Shown here: piece after piece, positions 1-12,176 of the stretch
How the letters are laid out: the number at the start of each line of letters is the position of its first letter
Position numbering within the stretch: the stretch's first letter is position 1
From: Pseudomonadota bacterium
GTDB taxonomy: Bacteria; Pseudomonadota; Gammaproteobacteria; Burkholderiales; Rhodocyclaceae
NCBI GenBank assembly: GCA_018262095.1
Contig: JAGTRW010000003.1
Coordinates: 62,001 to 126,000 of the forward strand
DNA: 64,000 bases
Direction of reading: 5' to 3'
Position numbers and translations under genes: made by a program
The notes under the pieces: model-generated
What the model was told of the DNA's origin: nothing
Seen by the model: the letters and a program-made list of their open reading frames with translations, nothing else
Database searches by the model: none

Positions 1-421
1 AGACCGGCTCTCTGCGCGCTTCGCCACTCTCGGTCAGCGGCCAAGCGACGTAGTGCCAGTCGCGGCGCCGTTCCATGTCGGGGAAGCCGGCGAGCGTCGG
101 GGTTGGCGCATCGAGCCCGGCGCTGTAGAAACGATTGTCTTTGCGGATCTCGTCGGGCCAGGTCGATGACTCGATGAAGCTCGCGCGGCCGCCATCGGAA
201 GCCGGGTGATGCTCGCCTGCGCGCTTCTGCCAACGCTCGTAGTCGGGATGTTGGCGCAGCAGCCGGGAGACCTCGGAACGCGCCTGCTGATCGAGCTGGT
301 CCCAGGCGATACAGGCGACCAGACGATGGCCGGCGGCGTTCCAGGCCATGGCCTGAAGCGGAAAAAACAGCGTCAGCAGCACAAGCTGCCCGGCGCGGCG
401 TTTGACGAAAGATTTGTTCAT
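1..421 (-). CDS. S1/P1-type nuclease family protein (partial, runs off window start)
   Basis: Reverse-strand reading from ATG at 421: MNKSFVKRRAGQLVLLTLFFPLQAMAWNAAGHRLVACIAWDQL...; signal peptide followed by the W-x-x-x-G-H N-terminal motif of S1/P1 nucleases. Open at the window edge. Confidence 0.75.
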   Translation of the reverse strand, partial: MNKSFVKRRAGQLVLLTLFFPLQAMAWNAAGHRLVACIAWDQLDQQARSEVSRLLRQHPDYERWQKRAGEHHPASDGGRASFIESSTWPDEIRKDNRFYSAGLDAPTPTLAGFPDMERRRDWHYVAWPLTESGEARREPV

Positions 422-461
422 CCGCACATTATGGTCGTTGCCAGCCGATCTTGTCAGCACC

Positions 462-1880
462 ATGCTAAACTCGGACGACCTAGGGTTATCGCGAGTCGCC
501 GTCTTGTCTTCACCTCATTCATCCGCTTTGCCATCCGGCACCCCGTCGCGCGTCGTCCGGGTCCGCAAAACCGTCTCGTCCAAGGCTTCGGAAGAAGGTG
601 TGCGTGGCCCGTCGAATAGTACGCTGGCTGCCGATTCGCTCGGCCGCTCTCTGCTGCTCGCCGCTCACGTGCTGGCCAAGGTGCAGGCCGGCAAGAGCCT
701 TTCCGAGGCCCTGCTGCTGCTCTCCGGCGAGCCGCCCGCGGCGCGCGCCGCAGCGCAGGATGTCGCCTACGGTGTATTGCGCCGCTACGGCGTCGGCGAG
801 TTCATTCTCGGCCGCCTGATGAGCAAACCGCTGACCCATCCAGAGACGCAGGCGCTGCTACTCGGCGCGCTCTATCGTCTGGAGACGCGGCCCGATTCGA
901 GTCCGATGGTCGTCGATCAAGCGGTCGCCGCCGCCGGCGAACTGGCGGGCGGCGTCTTCAAGGGGTTGGTCAATGGCGTGCTGCGCAATTATCTGCGCCA
1001 GCGCGACGCGCTCACCGCTGCGCTGGCGACCGACGACGTCGCCCACTATCAGTATCCGCGCTGGTGGCTGGCGCGCTTGCGGCGCGCCTACGGCGAGCGC
1101 TGGCCGGACATCGTCGCCGCCGGCAACAGTGCGCCGCCGATGACGCTGCGCGTCAATGCGCGGCGCGCCACGCGCGACGATTATCTGGCCCGGCTCAAAA
1201 CGGCAGGCCTTGGCGCCGCTCCGGTCGGGCTGGACGGCCTGATCCTGGAGCATCCGGTAGCGGTCGGCGCCTTGCCCGGATTTTTCGCTGGCGATGTTTC
1301 GGTTCAGGATGGCGGCGCGCAACGCGCCGCGCAGTTGCTGGCGCCAGCGTCGGGCTCGCGTGTGCTCGACGCCTGCGCCGCGCCGGGGGGCAAGACCGCG
1401 CATCTGCTCGAGGCGGCCGATCTCGATCTGCTGGCGCTCGATATCGACGCTGGCCGCACCCGACGCATCGACGAGAATCTGCAGCGGCTTGGCCTGAGCG
1501 CCACGGTCAAGGTCGCCGATTGCGTCGAAGTCGAGCGCTGGTGGGACGGCCGGCCGTTCGATGCGATCCTCGCCGATGTACCCTGCTCGGCGTCGGGGGT
1601 GGTGCGCCGCCATCCGGATATCAAGCATCTGCGCCGGGAAAGCGATATCCGGAACTTTGTGCATACGCAGGCGGCGATTCTCGATGCGCTCTGGCCTTTG
1701 CTCAAGCCCGGCGGTAAGCTGCTGTACGCGACCTGCTCGGTTTTTCCTGAAGAAAACTCGGCGCAGATCGACGCCTTTCTCGTTCGTCAGACCGGGGCCG
1801 AACGCGTGCTTGAAGAGCAACTGGTGCCCCAGCAAGAAAACGACGGTTTTTATTATGCGCTGCTGCGAAAAGCTTTGTAG
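462..1880 (+). CDS. rsmB: 16S rRNA (cytosine-967-C5)-methyltransferase RsmB
   Basis: NusB-like N-terminus; ACAAPGGKTAHLLE and DVPCSASGVVRRHPDIK motifs of RsmB/Sun. Exact start uncertain (ORF opens at 402). Confidence 0.92.
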   Translation: MLNSDDLGLSRVAVLSSPHSSALPSGTPSRVVRVRKTVSSKASEEGVRGPSNSTLAADSLGRSLLLAAHVLAKVQAGKSLSEALLLLSGEPPAARAAAQDVAYGVLRRYGVGEFILGRLMSKPLTHPETQALLLGALYRLETRPDSSPMVVDQAVAAAGELAGGVFKGLVNGVLRNYLRQRDALTAALATDDVAHYQYPRWWLARLRRAYGERWPDIVAAGNSAPPMTLRVNARRATRDDYLARLKTAGLGAAPVGLDGLILEHPVAVGALPGFFAGDVSVQDGGAQRAAQLLAPASGSRVLDACAAPGGKTAHLLEAADLDLLALDIDAGRTRRIDENLQRLGLSATVKVADCVEVERWWDGRPFDAILADVPCSASGVVRRHPDIKHLRRESDIRNFVHTQAAILDALWPLLKPGGKLLYATCSVFPEENSAQIDAFLVRQTGAERVLEEQLVPQQENDGFYYALLRKAL

Positions 1881-2484
1881 ATCGCTTTTTCTTGGCTTCA
1901 TTTTCCTGCTTGCAGCGCCGATCGCACTGGCGACCGAGATCAGCCTGCGCAACCTGCAGCTGGTCGCCAACGAAGACGGCTACAGCCTGACCGTCGACGC
2001 CAACATCAATTTCAACACGCGGCTTGAGGAGGCGGTCAACAAAGGCGTCGTGCTTTATTTTGCCGCTGATTTCGAGCTCACCCGGCCGCGCTGGTACTGG
2101 CTCGACGAGCAGATCATTCACCGCAGCAAGACCTTCCAGCTTTCCTATCATGCGCTGACGCGCCAGTATCGGCTGTCAACCGGCGCGCTGCACCAGAGCT
2201 ACGCGACGCTCGACGAAGCGTTGCGCGTGCTGACGCATCTGCGCCACTGGCAGGTGCTCGAAAAGGGCGACGTCAAGGCTGGCCAGAATTATGTCGCCGG
2301 ACTGCGCCTGCACCTCGATTTGACGCAGATGCCCAAGACCTTCCAGGTCAGCGCGCTGGCCAACAAGGACTGGAACCTGTCGTCAGATTGGTTGCGCTGG
2401 GGCTTTACGCCAAGCGAGTCCAGCCCGGCGTTGCCATTGACGCCGGCCGCAGCGACGCTGCCCGCCAATGGTGAGGGTAAATGA
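1855..2484 (+). CDS. DUF4390-like exported protein
   Basis: Signal peptide then LRNLQLVANEDGYSLTVDANINFNTRLEEAVNKGVVLYFAADFELTRPRWYW; position between rsmB and ntrY is typical for this family. Confidence 0.7.
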   Translation: MRCCEKLCRSLFLGFIFLLAAPIALATEISLRNLQLVANEDGYSLTVDANINFNTRLEEAVNKGVVLYFAADFELTRPRWYWLDEQIIHRSKTFQLSYHALTRQYRLSTGALHQSYATLDEALRVLTHLRHWQVLEKGDVKAGQNYVAGLRLHLDLTQMPKTFQVSALANKDWNLSSDWLRWGFTPSESSPALPLTPAAATLPANGEGK

Positions 2485-4634
2485 AGTACCTGATCATCGT
2501 CGCGGCGTCGTTTGGCGGCATCCTGCTCTTCCTGCTCGCCTCGGCCAGCGCCAACACCGCCTTGTTTGCCAGCCATTACCCGTGGCTGCTCGGACTCAAC
2601 GCGATCGTCGCGCTCGCGCTGTTCGCGCTCATCGTCTGGCAGGTGCGCGCCTTGTGGCACGAGCATCGCGCCAAGGTCTTCGGCTCGCGGCTCAAGCTGC
2701 GGCTGATGCTGATGTTCGGCCTGATGGCGGTGTTGCCCGGCGTGCTGATCTACGCGGTTTCGGTGCAGTTCGTCACCAAGAGCATCGAAACCTGGTTCGA
2801 CGTGCGCGTCGAGAAAGCGCTTGAGTCCGGGCTCAACCTCGGACGCAGCGTGCTCGATTCGCTGCTCGACGAACTTGCCGACAAGGGCCAAACGATGGCG
2901 CTCGACCTCGGCGAGCAGTCCGAAGCGCAGCGCCGTCTGGCGCTCTCGCGCCTGCGCGAAAAGACCGGCGTCCAGTTCGCCGCGTTATTTACCACCAGCG
3001 GCCAGTTGCTGGCGACCGCGACCAGCGATCTGAGTGCGTCGATGTCGGCGCCGCCGTCGCTCGACAAGTTGCGCCAGGCGCGCAGCGGACGCGGCTACCG
3101 CGAAATCGAGAGCGCCGGCGGCAAGGACCTGCTGCTGCGCGTTCTGGTTCCGGTCTCGCCGGTCGGACTGGGGATGGAAACGCGAATCCTGCAACTCACC
3201 CAGCCGGTTCCCGCCAGCCTAGCGCTCAACGCCGACCGCGTGCAGCAGGTTTATCGCGACTATCAGGAGCTTTCTCTCGGGCGCGAAGGCTTGACGCGGA
3301 TCTACGCCATGACGCTGACGCTGACCGTGCTGCTGGCGCTGTTCGCGGCGATCGCCATCGCCTTCATCCTGGCGCGCCGTCTCTCGGCGCCCTTGTCGAT
3401 TCTCGCCGAGGGAACGCAGGCGGTCGCCGCCGGCGACTTCACGCCGCGCCAGGCGATCTACAGCCGCGACGAACTCGGCGTGCTGACCCAGTCGTTCAAT
3501 CAGATGACGCGCCAACTCAACGATGCGCGGCGCGACACCGAGCGCCATCGCGCCGAAGTCGAATCGGCGCGCGCCTACCTCGAGTCGATCCTGGCCAATC
3601 TGTCGGCCGGGGTGCTCGTCTTCGACCGGCGCTTCATCCTGCGCACGGCCAATCAGGGCGCGCAAACGATCCTCGGCGACGATCTCACCGGCCTGCTCGC
3701 CGAGGCCGTCGAAGCCTGGCCGCGCCAACAGGTCTTGGGGCGCGCGATTCGCGACGCTTTCGCCGAGTATGGCAGCCGCGAATGGCAAACGCAGATCGAA
3801 CTCGAGCGCAGCGGCGGCTTGCCGCAGATCCTGTTGCTGCGTGGAACGCAGTTGCCGGAAGGCAGCAGCGGCGGCTACGTCGCCGTTTTCGACGACGTTA
3901 CCCGGCTGGTCGCAGCGCAGCGCAGCGCGGCCTGGGGCGAGGTGGCGCGGCGCCTGGCGCACGAGATCAAGAACCCGCTGACGCCGATCCAGCTCTCGGC
4001 CGAACGACTGCAGCTCAAGCTCGCCGACAAGCTTGCCGGCAGCGACGCCGAAATGCTCAAGCGTTCGACGCAGACGATCATCAACCAGGTGCAGGCGATG
4101 AAAAACATGGTCAACGAGTTCTCCGACTATGCGCGAATGCCGGCGCCCGAGCTTGCCAATATCGATCTCAACGCGCTGATCGGCGAGGTGCTCGGGCTCT
4201 ACGAGACGTCACACGCCCACATCACGCTTGAGCTCGATCCGCAACTGCCCGCCGTTCATGGCGATGCGAGCCAGCTGCGGCAGATCATCCACAACCTGCT
4301 GCGCAACGCCGAAGACGCGCAGGACGGCGACGACGAAGCGCAGATCGGCGTGTTTACCAGGCACGCCGACGCGCTGGCCGAACTCACCGTCACCGATTGC
4401 GGGCCGGGTTTCCCGCCCGAGATCATGGCGCGCGTCTTCGAGCCCTACGTCACGACCAAGGCGCGCGGCACCGGCCTGGGGCTCGCGATCGTCAAGAAGA
4501 TCGTCGACGAACACCAGGGAACGATCAGAATAAACAACCGCCAGCCGCTCGGCGCCGAGGTCAGTATCCGGCTGCCGTTGGCCGTGTTGCCGACACCCGA
4601 TCAAAGCAGTAGCGAAACAACTAACGAGAGCTGA
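2481..4634 (+). CDS. NtrY-like sensor histidine kinase (TM, HAMP, PAS, HisKA, HATPase)
   Basis: Multiple TM helices, HAMP, RLAHEIKNPLTPIQLSAERL H-box, GTGLGLAIVKKIVDEH G-box. Confidence 0.9.
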   Translation: MKYLIIVAASFGGILLFLLASASANTALFASHYPWLLGLNAIVALALFALIVWQVRALWHEHRAKVFGSRLKLRLMLMFGLMAVLPGVLIYAVSVQFVTKSIETWFDVRVEKALESGLNLGRSVLDSLLDELADKGQTMALDLGEQSEAQRRLALSRLREKTGVQFAALFTTSGQLLATATSDLSASMSAPPSLDKLRQARSGRGYREIESAGGKDLLLRVLVPVSPVGLGMETRILQLTQPVPASLALNADRVQQVYRDYQELSLGREGLTRIYAMTLTLTVLLALFAAIAIAFILARRLSAPLSILAEGTQAVAAGDFTPRQAIYSRDELGVLTQSFNQMTRQLNDARRDTERHRAEVESARAYLESILANLSAGVLVFDRRFILRTANQGAQTILGDDLTGLLAEAVEAWPRQQVLGRAIRDAFAEYGSREWQTQIELERSGGLPQILLLRGTQLPEGSSGGYVAVFDDVTRLVAAQRSAAWGEVARRLAHEIKNPLTPIQLSAERLQLKLADKLAGSDAEMLKRSTQTIINQVQAMKNMVNEFSDYARMPAPELANIDLNALIGEVLGLYETSHAHITLELDPQLPAVHGDASQLRQIIHNLLRNAEDAQDGDDEAQIGVFTRHADALAELTVTDCGPGFPPEIMARVFEPYVTTKARGTGLGLAIVKKIVDEHQGTIRINNRQPLGAEVSIRLPLAVLPTPDQSSSETTNES

Positions 4635-4636
4635 TC

Positions 4637-5896
4637 ATGGCGCAAATATTGGTCGTCGATGACGAAATGGGAATCCGCGAGTTGCTCTCCGAGATTCTCG
4701 CTGACGAAGGGCATACCGTGTGGCTGGCCGAGAACGCCGCCAGCGCGCGCAAAAGCCGCAGCGAGCGGCGGCCCGACCTGGTGCTGCTCGACATCTGGAT
4801 GCCCGATACCGACGGCATCTCCTTGCTCAAGGAGTGGTCGGCGGCCGGCCTGCTGACGATGCCGGTGGTGATGATGTCGGGCCATGGAACAATCGACTCG
4901 GCGGTCGAAGCGACTCGCGTCGGCGCGATCGACTTCCTGGAAAAGCCGATCGCGCTGCAAAAGCTGCTGGCGACCGTCAAGAAAGCGCTCAAGCACGAGG
5001 TTTCGCCGCAAAAGCCGCCGCTCACGCTCGATGCCTTCGCGCGTTCGCCGTTGCTCAAGGACCTCAAGAAACGCCTCGAACAGGCTGCCGCCAAGAATCC
5101 GGTGCTGCTGCTCAAGAGCGCCTCGGGCAACATCGCCGAAATCTGCGCGCGCACGCTGCAAACGCCCAAGATGCCGTGGCTCGACCTGTCCGCGTCGAGC
5201 GCGCCGCTGACCCAGGAAATGCTCGAAAACGCCGCCGGCGGGATACTGTTCGTCGCCGACCTGATGCTTTTGGGCAAGCTGCAGCAGAAAAACCTGGCTT
5301 ATGCGCTCGAACGGCTCGAAAAGTTCAACCTGCAGCTGGTTGCCGCCTCGACCCGGCCGCTGCCGACGCTCACTGAAGCCGGTTGGGATCCGGCCGTGGT
5401 GATCCGTCTGGGCGAGGTGTGGGTGACGCTGCCGCAGCTTTCCGGGCATGGCGACGAGGTGCCGGAGATCGCCTCGCTGGTGCTTTCGCACCTGGTCGAG
5501 CGCAATGAAGTGCAGCCGCGACAATTCTCGAGCGGCGCGCTCAACGCCTTGCGCCTGCACCCGTGGCAGGGAGAGTGGGCGGAGTTGCTGGCGACCGTCA
5601 AGAATCTCGCGCTGTCGGCGCTCGAAGACGAAATCTCGGTCGATGACGTCGACAGCATTCTGCTGCGCGACGCTGCCGAAGCGCCCAAAACGCCGCCGGC
5701 CTTGCCCTTGTTCAACCAGCCCCTGCGCGACGCGCGCGAGGCCTTCGAGCGGCTTTACTTCGAACATCACCTGCGCGGTGAGCGCGGCAACATGACTCGC
5801 GTCGCCGACAAGACCGGGCTCGAGCGCACCCACCTTTATCGCAAGCTCAAGCAGCTCGGACTCAACCTCGGACGGCGCGGCGACGACCCGGAGTAA
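4637..5896 (+). CDS. NtrX-like response regulator with Fis-type HTH and degenerate central domain
   Basis: REC domain ([14 protein letters not shown]...[13 protein letters not shown]...KPI) and C-terminal Fis HTH ([25 protein letters not shown]); no Walker A or GAFTGA visible. Confidence 0.85.
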   Translation: MAQILVVDDEMGIRELLSEILADEGHTVWLAENAASARKSRSERRPDLVLLDIWMPDTDGISLLKEWSAAGLLTMPVVMMSGHGTIDSAVEATRVGAIDFLEKPIALQKLLATVKKALKHEVSPQKPPLTLDAFARSPLLKDLKKRLEQAAAKNPVLLLKSASGNIAEICARTLQTPKMPWLDLSASSAPLTQEMLENAAGGILFVADLMLLGKLQQKNLAYALERLEKFNLQLVAASTRPLPTLTEAGWDPAVVIRLGEVWVTLPQLSGHGDEVPEIASLVLSHLVERNEVQPRQFSSGALNALRLHPWQGEWAELLATVKNLALSALEDEISVDDVDSILLRDAAEAPKTPPALPLFNQPLRDAREAFERLYFEHHLRGERGNMTRVADKTGLERTHLYRKLKQLGLNLGRRGDDPE

Positions 5897-5958
5897 TCTG
5901 GCGCAAGCGCGCCGTTCCGGCGGATAATGCCTCTTTGATCATTCCGGCGGACCCTTCT

Positions 5959-7029
5959 GTGACTCGACCCCGCAACGACAACTTCCTGCGTGCGCTGTTC
6001 AAGGAGCCGACCGACCATACGCCGCTCTGGCTGATGCGTCAGGCCGGTCGTTATCTGCCCGAATACTGCGAAACGCGAAAACGCGCCGGCAGTTTCATGC
6101 AACTGTGCAAGAACCCGGCGCTGGCCTGCGAAGTCACGCTGCAGCCGCTGTCGCGCTACAGCCTCGACGCCGCGATCCTCTTTTCGGACATCCTGACGGT
6201 TCCCGACGCGATGGGGCTGGGACTCTATTTTTCCGAAGGCGAGGGGCCGAAGTTCGAGCGTCCGCTACGCGAGGAGTGGGCGATCCGCGATCTCGCCGCG
6301 CCCGATCCTTACGACCATCTGCGCTACGTGATGGACGGCGTTTCCGAAATTCGCCGCGCGTTGGACAATTCGGTGCCGCTGATCGGTTTCTCGGGCAGCC
6401 CGTACACGCTCGCCTGCTACATGGTCGAGGGCGGCTCGAGCAGCGATTACCGGCGCGTCAAGACGATGCTCTACGATCGGCCGGATCTGCTGCATCGAAT
6501 CCTGTCGGTGACCGCCGACGCGGTGACTGCCTACCTCAATGCCCAGATCGAGTCTGGCGCGCAGGCGGTGATGATTTTCGACTCCTGGGGTGGCGGCCTC
6601 TCGGCAGCGGCGTACCAGGAGTTTTCGCTGCACTACATGCAGCGCATCGTCGCCGGATTGATCAAGGAAAAAGACGGCGAGCGCGTCCCGGCTATCGTCT
6701 TCACCAAGGGCGGCGGACTGTGGCTCGAGTCGATTGCCGCGATCGGCTGCGACGCGATCGGCGTGGATTGGACCGTCGATATCGGCGAGGCGCGCCGACG
6801 CGTCGGCGACCAGGTGGCGCTGCAGGGCAACCTCGACCCCTGCGTGCTGTTCGCCGCGCCCGACAAGATCGCCGCCGAAGCGAAAAAAGTCCTCGACAGC
6901 TTCGGCCCGGGCGACACCGGCCACGTCTTCAATCTCGGGCACGGCATTTCGCAATTCACGCCGCCCGACCACGTGACCGCGCTGGTCGACGCCGTTCATG
7001 AATACAGCAGGATTTTACGTAAAAAGTAA
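5959..7029 (+). CDS. hemE: Uroporphyrinogen decarboxylase
   Basis: [26 protein letters not shown] and [17 protein letters not shown] signatures; GTG start chosen at 5959. Confidence 0.95.
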   Translation: MTRPRNDNFLRALFKEPTDHTPLWLMRQAGRYLPEYCETRKRAGSFMQLCKNPALACEVTLQPLSRYSLDAAILFSDILTVPDAMGLGLYFSEGEGPKFERPLREEWAIRDLAAPDPYDHLRYVMDGVSEIRRALDNSVPLIGFSGSPYTLACYMVEGGSSSDYRRVKTMLYDRPDLLHRILSVTADAVTAYLNAQIESGAQAVMIFDSWGGGLSAAAYQEFSLHYMQRIVAGLIKEKDGERVPAIVFTKGGGLWLESIAAIGCDAIGVDWTVDIGEARRRVGDQVALQGNLDPCVLFAAPDKIAAEAKKVLDSFGPGDTGHVFNLGHGISQFTPPDHVTALVDAVHEYSRILRKK

Positions 7030-7056
7030 AGTCGAATTTTCTAAATTCGAATTGAC

Positions 7057-7254
7057 TTATACACAGAAACTCGGTTTGCACCACGCTCTCGTCACAGATC
7101 GCCAGAAAGTCAAGCGCGTGTTTGTAATCCATTGATTATTAATGGTTGTGATTGACCTGTTCCTCGACGAAAGTAATAAGACCGCTGGCGCCATGGCGAC
7201 TTTTTCCGTTTCGGCGCAATTGATCCACAGACTTATCCACAGAAATTATCGACA
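7057..7254. promoter_or_regulatory. DnaA-box-like cluster (4 boxes)
   Basis: TTATACACA 7057-7065, TGATCCACA 7221-7229, TTATCCACA 7233-7241, TTATCGACA 7246-7254, in an AT-rich intergenic region. Confidence 0.5.
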
Positions 7255-7419
7255 GGTCTGAATGCATCGATAAGTTAATGACTTACGTTGTTTCTTACAG
7301 AAGCGGCACGAACTTTGATGGCTAACTGATCGCCGGCCAGCGCTTTACGCGCCGCGTCCTTATTCCGTGCAGCGCGTTTCAATCAGAACTAAGAACTCAG
7401 GACTCATAGACAGGCCAGC

Positions 7420-9429
<2,010 letters not shown>

Positions 9430-9647
9430 GTCACGACAAGACGATCCAAGACGCCACCTCGTCACTTGCCAATCGAGACCGTCGAACAGGCGCTCGGTGA
9501 TCTGTGTCACCTTCGCATCGAGCGCGAGTATCATCTCTGGTCGGCCAGTCCGATCACCGTCGATACGGCGCGAAAGTCGGTCGATTGGTGCGTGGACGAA
9601 CTGCTGCTTGGCGTTGCCGGCTCGGCACTTGACTCAGGAGGTTGAGC

Positions 9648-10295
9648 ATGAATTTTGGCGTTCTCGTTTTCAATCAGGTCGAGGAACTCGACTTCGTCGG
9701 GCCGTGGGAGATGCTCACCCTATGGCGGCAGCACGCTGGCGGCCCCGACAACTGCATCGTCGTCGCCGAATCGCTGGACCCGGTGATTTGCGCCAAGGGC
9801 TTGTCGATCAACCCCCATGCGTCGTTCGCGAGCTGTCCGCCGCTCGACTACCTGCTCGTCCCGGGCGGCCAGGGGACGCGGCGGGAAGTCGACAACCCGG
9901 CGCTGGTCGGCTTCGTCGCCAGTCAGGCGAAGCACTGCCAGGCGGTGCTGTCGGTGTGCACCGGGTCGTTCGTCTTGCATGCCGCCGGACTGCTGGCGGG
10001 CCGCAAAGCGACGACGCACTGGGGGTCTTTGGAGCGCCTGCGCGCGCTCGGCGACGTCACCGTCGTCGAGCAGCGTTACGTCCAGGACGGCAATGTCTGG
10101 TCGTCGGCCGGGGTCTCGGCCGGCACCGATCTGCTGCTCGCTTTCATCGCCAGCGTTGCCGGCGAAGCGGCTGCCGGCAAGGTACAGTTCGCCGCCGAGT
10201 ACTACCCTGCGGCGGTAAACTACGGCGGCTTTGAAGACCACGCGCAAGCGCCGGCGTATATCCGGCGCAGCGCCAAGGCGAGCACTGCCGAGTGA
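9648..10295 (+). CDS. DJ-1/PfpI family protein
   Basis: MNFGVLVFNQVEELDFVGPWEML...LSVCTGSFVLHAAGLLAGRKATTHW nucleophile-elbow cysteine motif. Confidence 0.85.
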   Translation: MNFGVLVFNQVEELDFVGPWEMLTLWRQHAGGPDNCIVVAESLDPVICAKGLSINPHASFASCPPLDYLLVPGGQGTRREVDNPALVGFVASQAKHCQAVLSVCTGSFVLHAAGLLAGRKATTHWGSLERLRALGDVTVVEQRYVQDGNVWSSAGVSAGTDLLLAFIASVAGEAAAGKVQFAAEYYPAAVNYGGFEDHAQAPAYIRRSAKASTAE

Positions 10296-10342
10296 TTGAT
10301 CCGCCCTGCGCAGCGAATTTGGCGCGCGCGGACTGCCGCGCG

Positions 10343-10816
10343 ATGCTTCGCTTGGCCGCTGCAACGACCGCCGATGCGGCGCCCATCCTGGCGCTGCAGC
10401 GCCTCGCCTATGCGGCCGAAGCGCGTCTCTACGACGACTGGACGATACCGCCGTTGACGCAGAGCCTGGCGTCGCTGCTCGCCGAGATCGAATCGACGAC
10501 AGTCCTCAAGGCCTGCGTCGGTGAGGCGATCGTCGGCTCGGTACGGGCGCGCCTTGCCGAGCAGACCTGCTTGATCGGCCGCTTGTTCGTCGAGCCGCAG
10601 CGCCAGGGGCAGGGGATCGGCAGCGCGCTGCTCGAAGCGATCGAAGCTGAGTTTTCGCAAGCCAAAGTCTTCGAGTTGTTCACCGGTAGCCGCAGCGTCC
10701 GCAATATCGGGCTCTACCGTCGCCACGGCTATGAGATTGCGGCGACCAAGCAGCTGTCCGGTCAGGTCTGCATCGTCGTGCTGCGCAAGCCGGCTGGCGG
10801 CGCTGCCGCAAGCTGA
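10343..10816 (+). CDS. GNAT family N-acetyltransferase
   Basis: IGRLFVEPQRQGQGIGSALLEAIE acetyl-CoA binding motif; start uncertain (ORF opens at 10292). Confidence 0.85.
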   Translation: MLRLAAATTADAAPILALQRLAYAAEARLYDDWTIPPLTQSLASLLAEIESTTVLKACVGEAIVGSVRARLAEQTCLIGRLFVEPQRQGQGIGSALLEAIEAEFSQAKVFELFTGSRSVRNIGLYRRHGYEIAATKQLSGQVCIVVLRKPAGGAAAS

Positions 10817-10834
10817 ATTTCAGGTCACTTCGCC

Positions 10835-11353
10835 ATGCCAGCACAACTTCGAGTCCTGCGCGCCGACATCACCACCCTGTCGGTCGACGCCATCGTCAAC
10901 GCGGCCAATTCATCGCTGCTCGGCGGCGGTGGCGTCGACGGCGCGATTCACCGCGCCGCCGGTCCCGAGCTGCTCGCCGCTTGCCGTCTGCTGGGCGGCT
11001 GCCCGACCGGCGACGCCAGGCTCACCGCGGGTTATCGCCTCAAGGCCAAGTACGTCGTGCATGCGGTGGGTCCGGTCTGGCGCGGCGGCGAGCACGGCGA
11101 GCCCGAACTGCTGGCGTCGTGCTATCGCCGCTCGATCGAGCTGGCCAGCGCCAAGGGCGCGCGCTCGCTGGCGTTTCCGAGCATCAGCACGGGAATCTAC
11201 GGCTACCCGGTCGAGCTGGCGGCCAAGGTCGCGGTGAGCGCCGTTCGCTCGGCGCTGGTCGACCATCCGCTGATCGAAGAGCTGATCTTCTGTTGTTTCA
11301 GCGCGGCCGACCTCGCGGTCTACCAAAGCGTCCTCGACGCCTCATCAGCCTGA
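10835..11353 (+). CDS. Macro domain protein (O-acetyl-ADP-ribose deacetylase-like)
   Basis: [32 protein letters not shown]...[10 protein letters not shown]. Confidence 0.92.
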   Translation: MPAQLRVLRADITTLSVDAIVNAANSSLLGGGGVDGAIHRAAGPELLAACRLLGGCPTGDARLTAGYRLKAKYVVHAVGPVWRGGEHGEPELLASCYRRSIELASAKGARSLAFPSISTGIYGYPVELAAKVAVSAVRSALVDHPLIEELIFCCFSAADLAVYQSVLDASSA

Positions 11354-11410
11354 TCGACCGCTGCCGACCATTCCCATTGTGAACTCTGAACTCGACCCGA
11401 TATCGTTCTC

Positions 11411-12106
11411 ATGCCCACCAACAGCTCAGCGCGCGTCGCGCCCCCGTCTGCCGAAACCGCATCCATCGACGCCGGCGATTTCTCTTCGTGGCTTGCGCAG
11501 GCGCGCAGTGCGCTGATCGACGGCGGCGGCAGCGACGTCGATTGCCGCGGCTGCGTCGGCTGCTGCAGCTCGTCGTACTTCATCCACATCAGGCCCGACG
11601 AATCGCCGGCGCTCTCGCGACTCCCCCACGAGTTGCTGGCGCCGGCGCCGGGAATGGCCAGCGGCCACCAGGTCCTGGGTTACGATGAAAAGGGACGCTG
11701 TCCGATGCTCTGCGCGACCGGCTGTTCGATCTACGACGAGCGCCCGCGGACTTGCCGCGCCTACGACTGCCGGCTGTTCGCCGCCGCTGGAATCGCTGCG
11801 GGCGGAGCCGACAAGGCGGCGATCAATCAGCGCCTCAGGCGCTGGAAATTCAGCTATCCGAGCGCGCGCGATCGCCAGGAGCAGCGCGCCGTCAAGGCGG
11901 TGGCGAGCTTCGTTGAGCAACACGCGGGCGATTTTCCCGGCGGTCGAGTGCCGACCAATCCAAGCCAGCTTGCCGTTCTGGCAATCAAAGCCTACGCGGT
12001 GTTCATGAGCGAAGAGGGCGCGTCAGAGGCCACTTCGTCGAACAGCGAAGTCGCGCAGGCGGTCATTGCGGCGTGCCGACTTTTTGACGCCAGGATTCGC
12101 GCTTGA
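11411..12106 (+). CDS. YkgJ-like cysteine cluster protein
   Basis: CRGCVGCCSSSYF...GRCPMLCATGCSIYDERPRTCRAYDCRLF. Confidence 0.85.
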   Translation: MPTNSSARVAPPSAETASIDAGDFSSWLAQARSALIDGGGSDVDCRGCVGCCSSSYFIHIRPDESPALSRLPHELLAPAPGMASGHQVLGYDEKGRCPMLCATGCSIYDERPRTCRAYDCRLFAAAGIAAGGADKAAINQRLRRWKFSYPSARDRQEQRAVKAVASFVEQHAGDFPGGRVPTNPSQLAVLAIKAYAVFMSEEGASEATSSNSEVAQAVIAACRLFDARIRA

Positions 12107-12176
12107 CCGAAGATTTGGCTTTCCCCTCCGCCATTTTGGCGCCACCGCCCCTCGTCGTTGCAGCCGAGGAATAGGC

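Noticed and set aside
858-1970. Long minus-strand ORF (370 aa) opposite rsmB, and many similar antisense ORFs across the window (e.g. 4601-5833, 19000-21165, 26934-25600)
   Set aside because: They mirror well-supported genes in GC-rich DNA, have low-complexity R/A/G/Q-rich translations and no family motifs. These are codon-bias artefacts.
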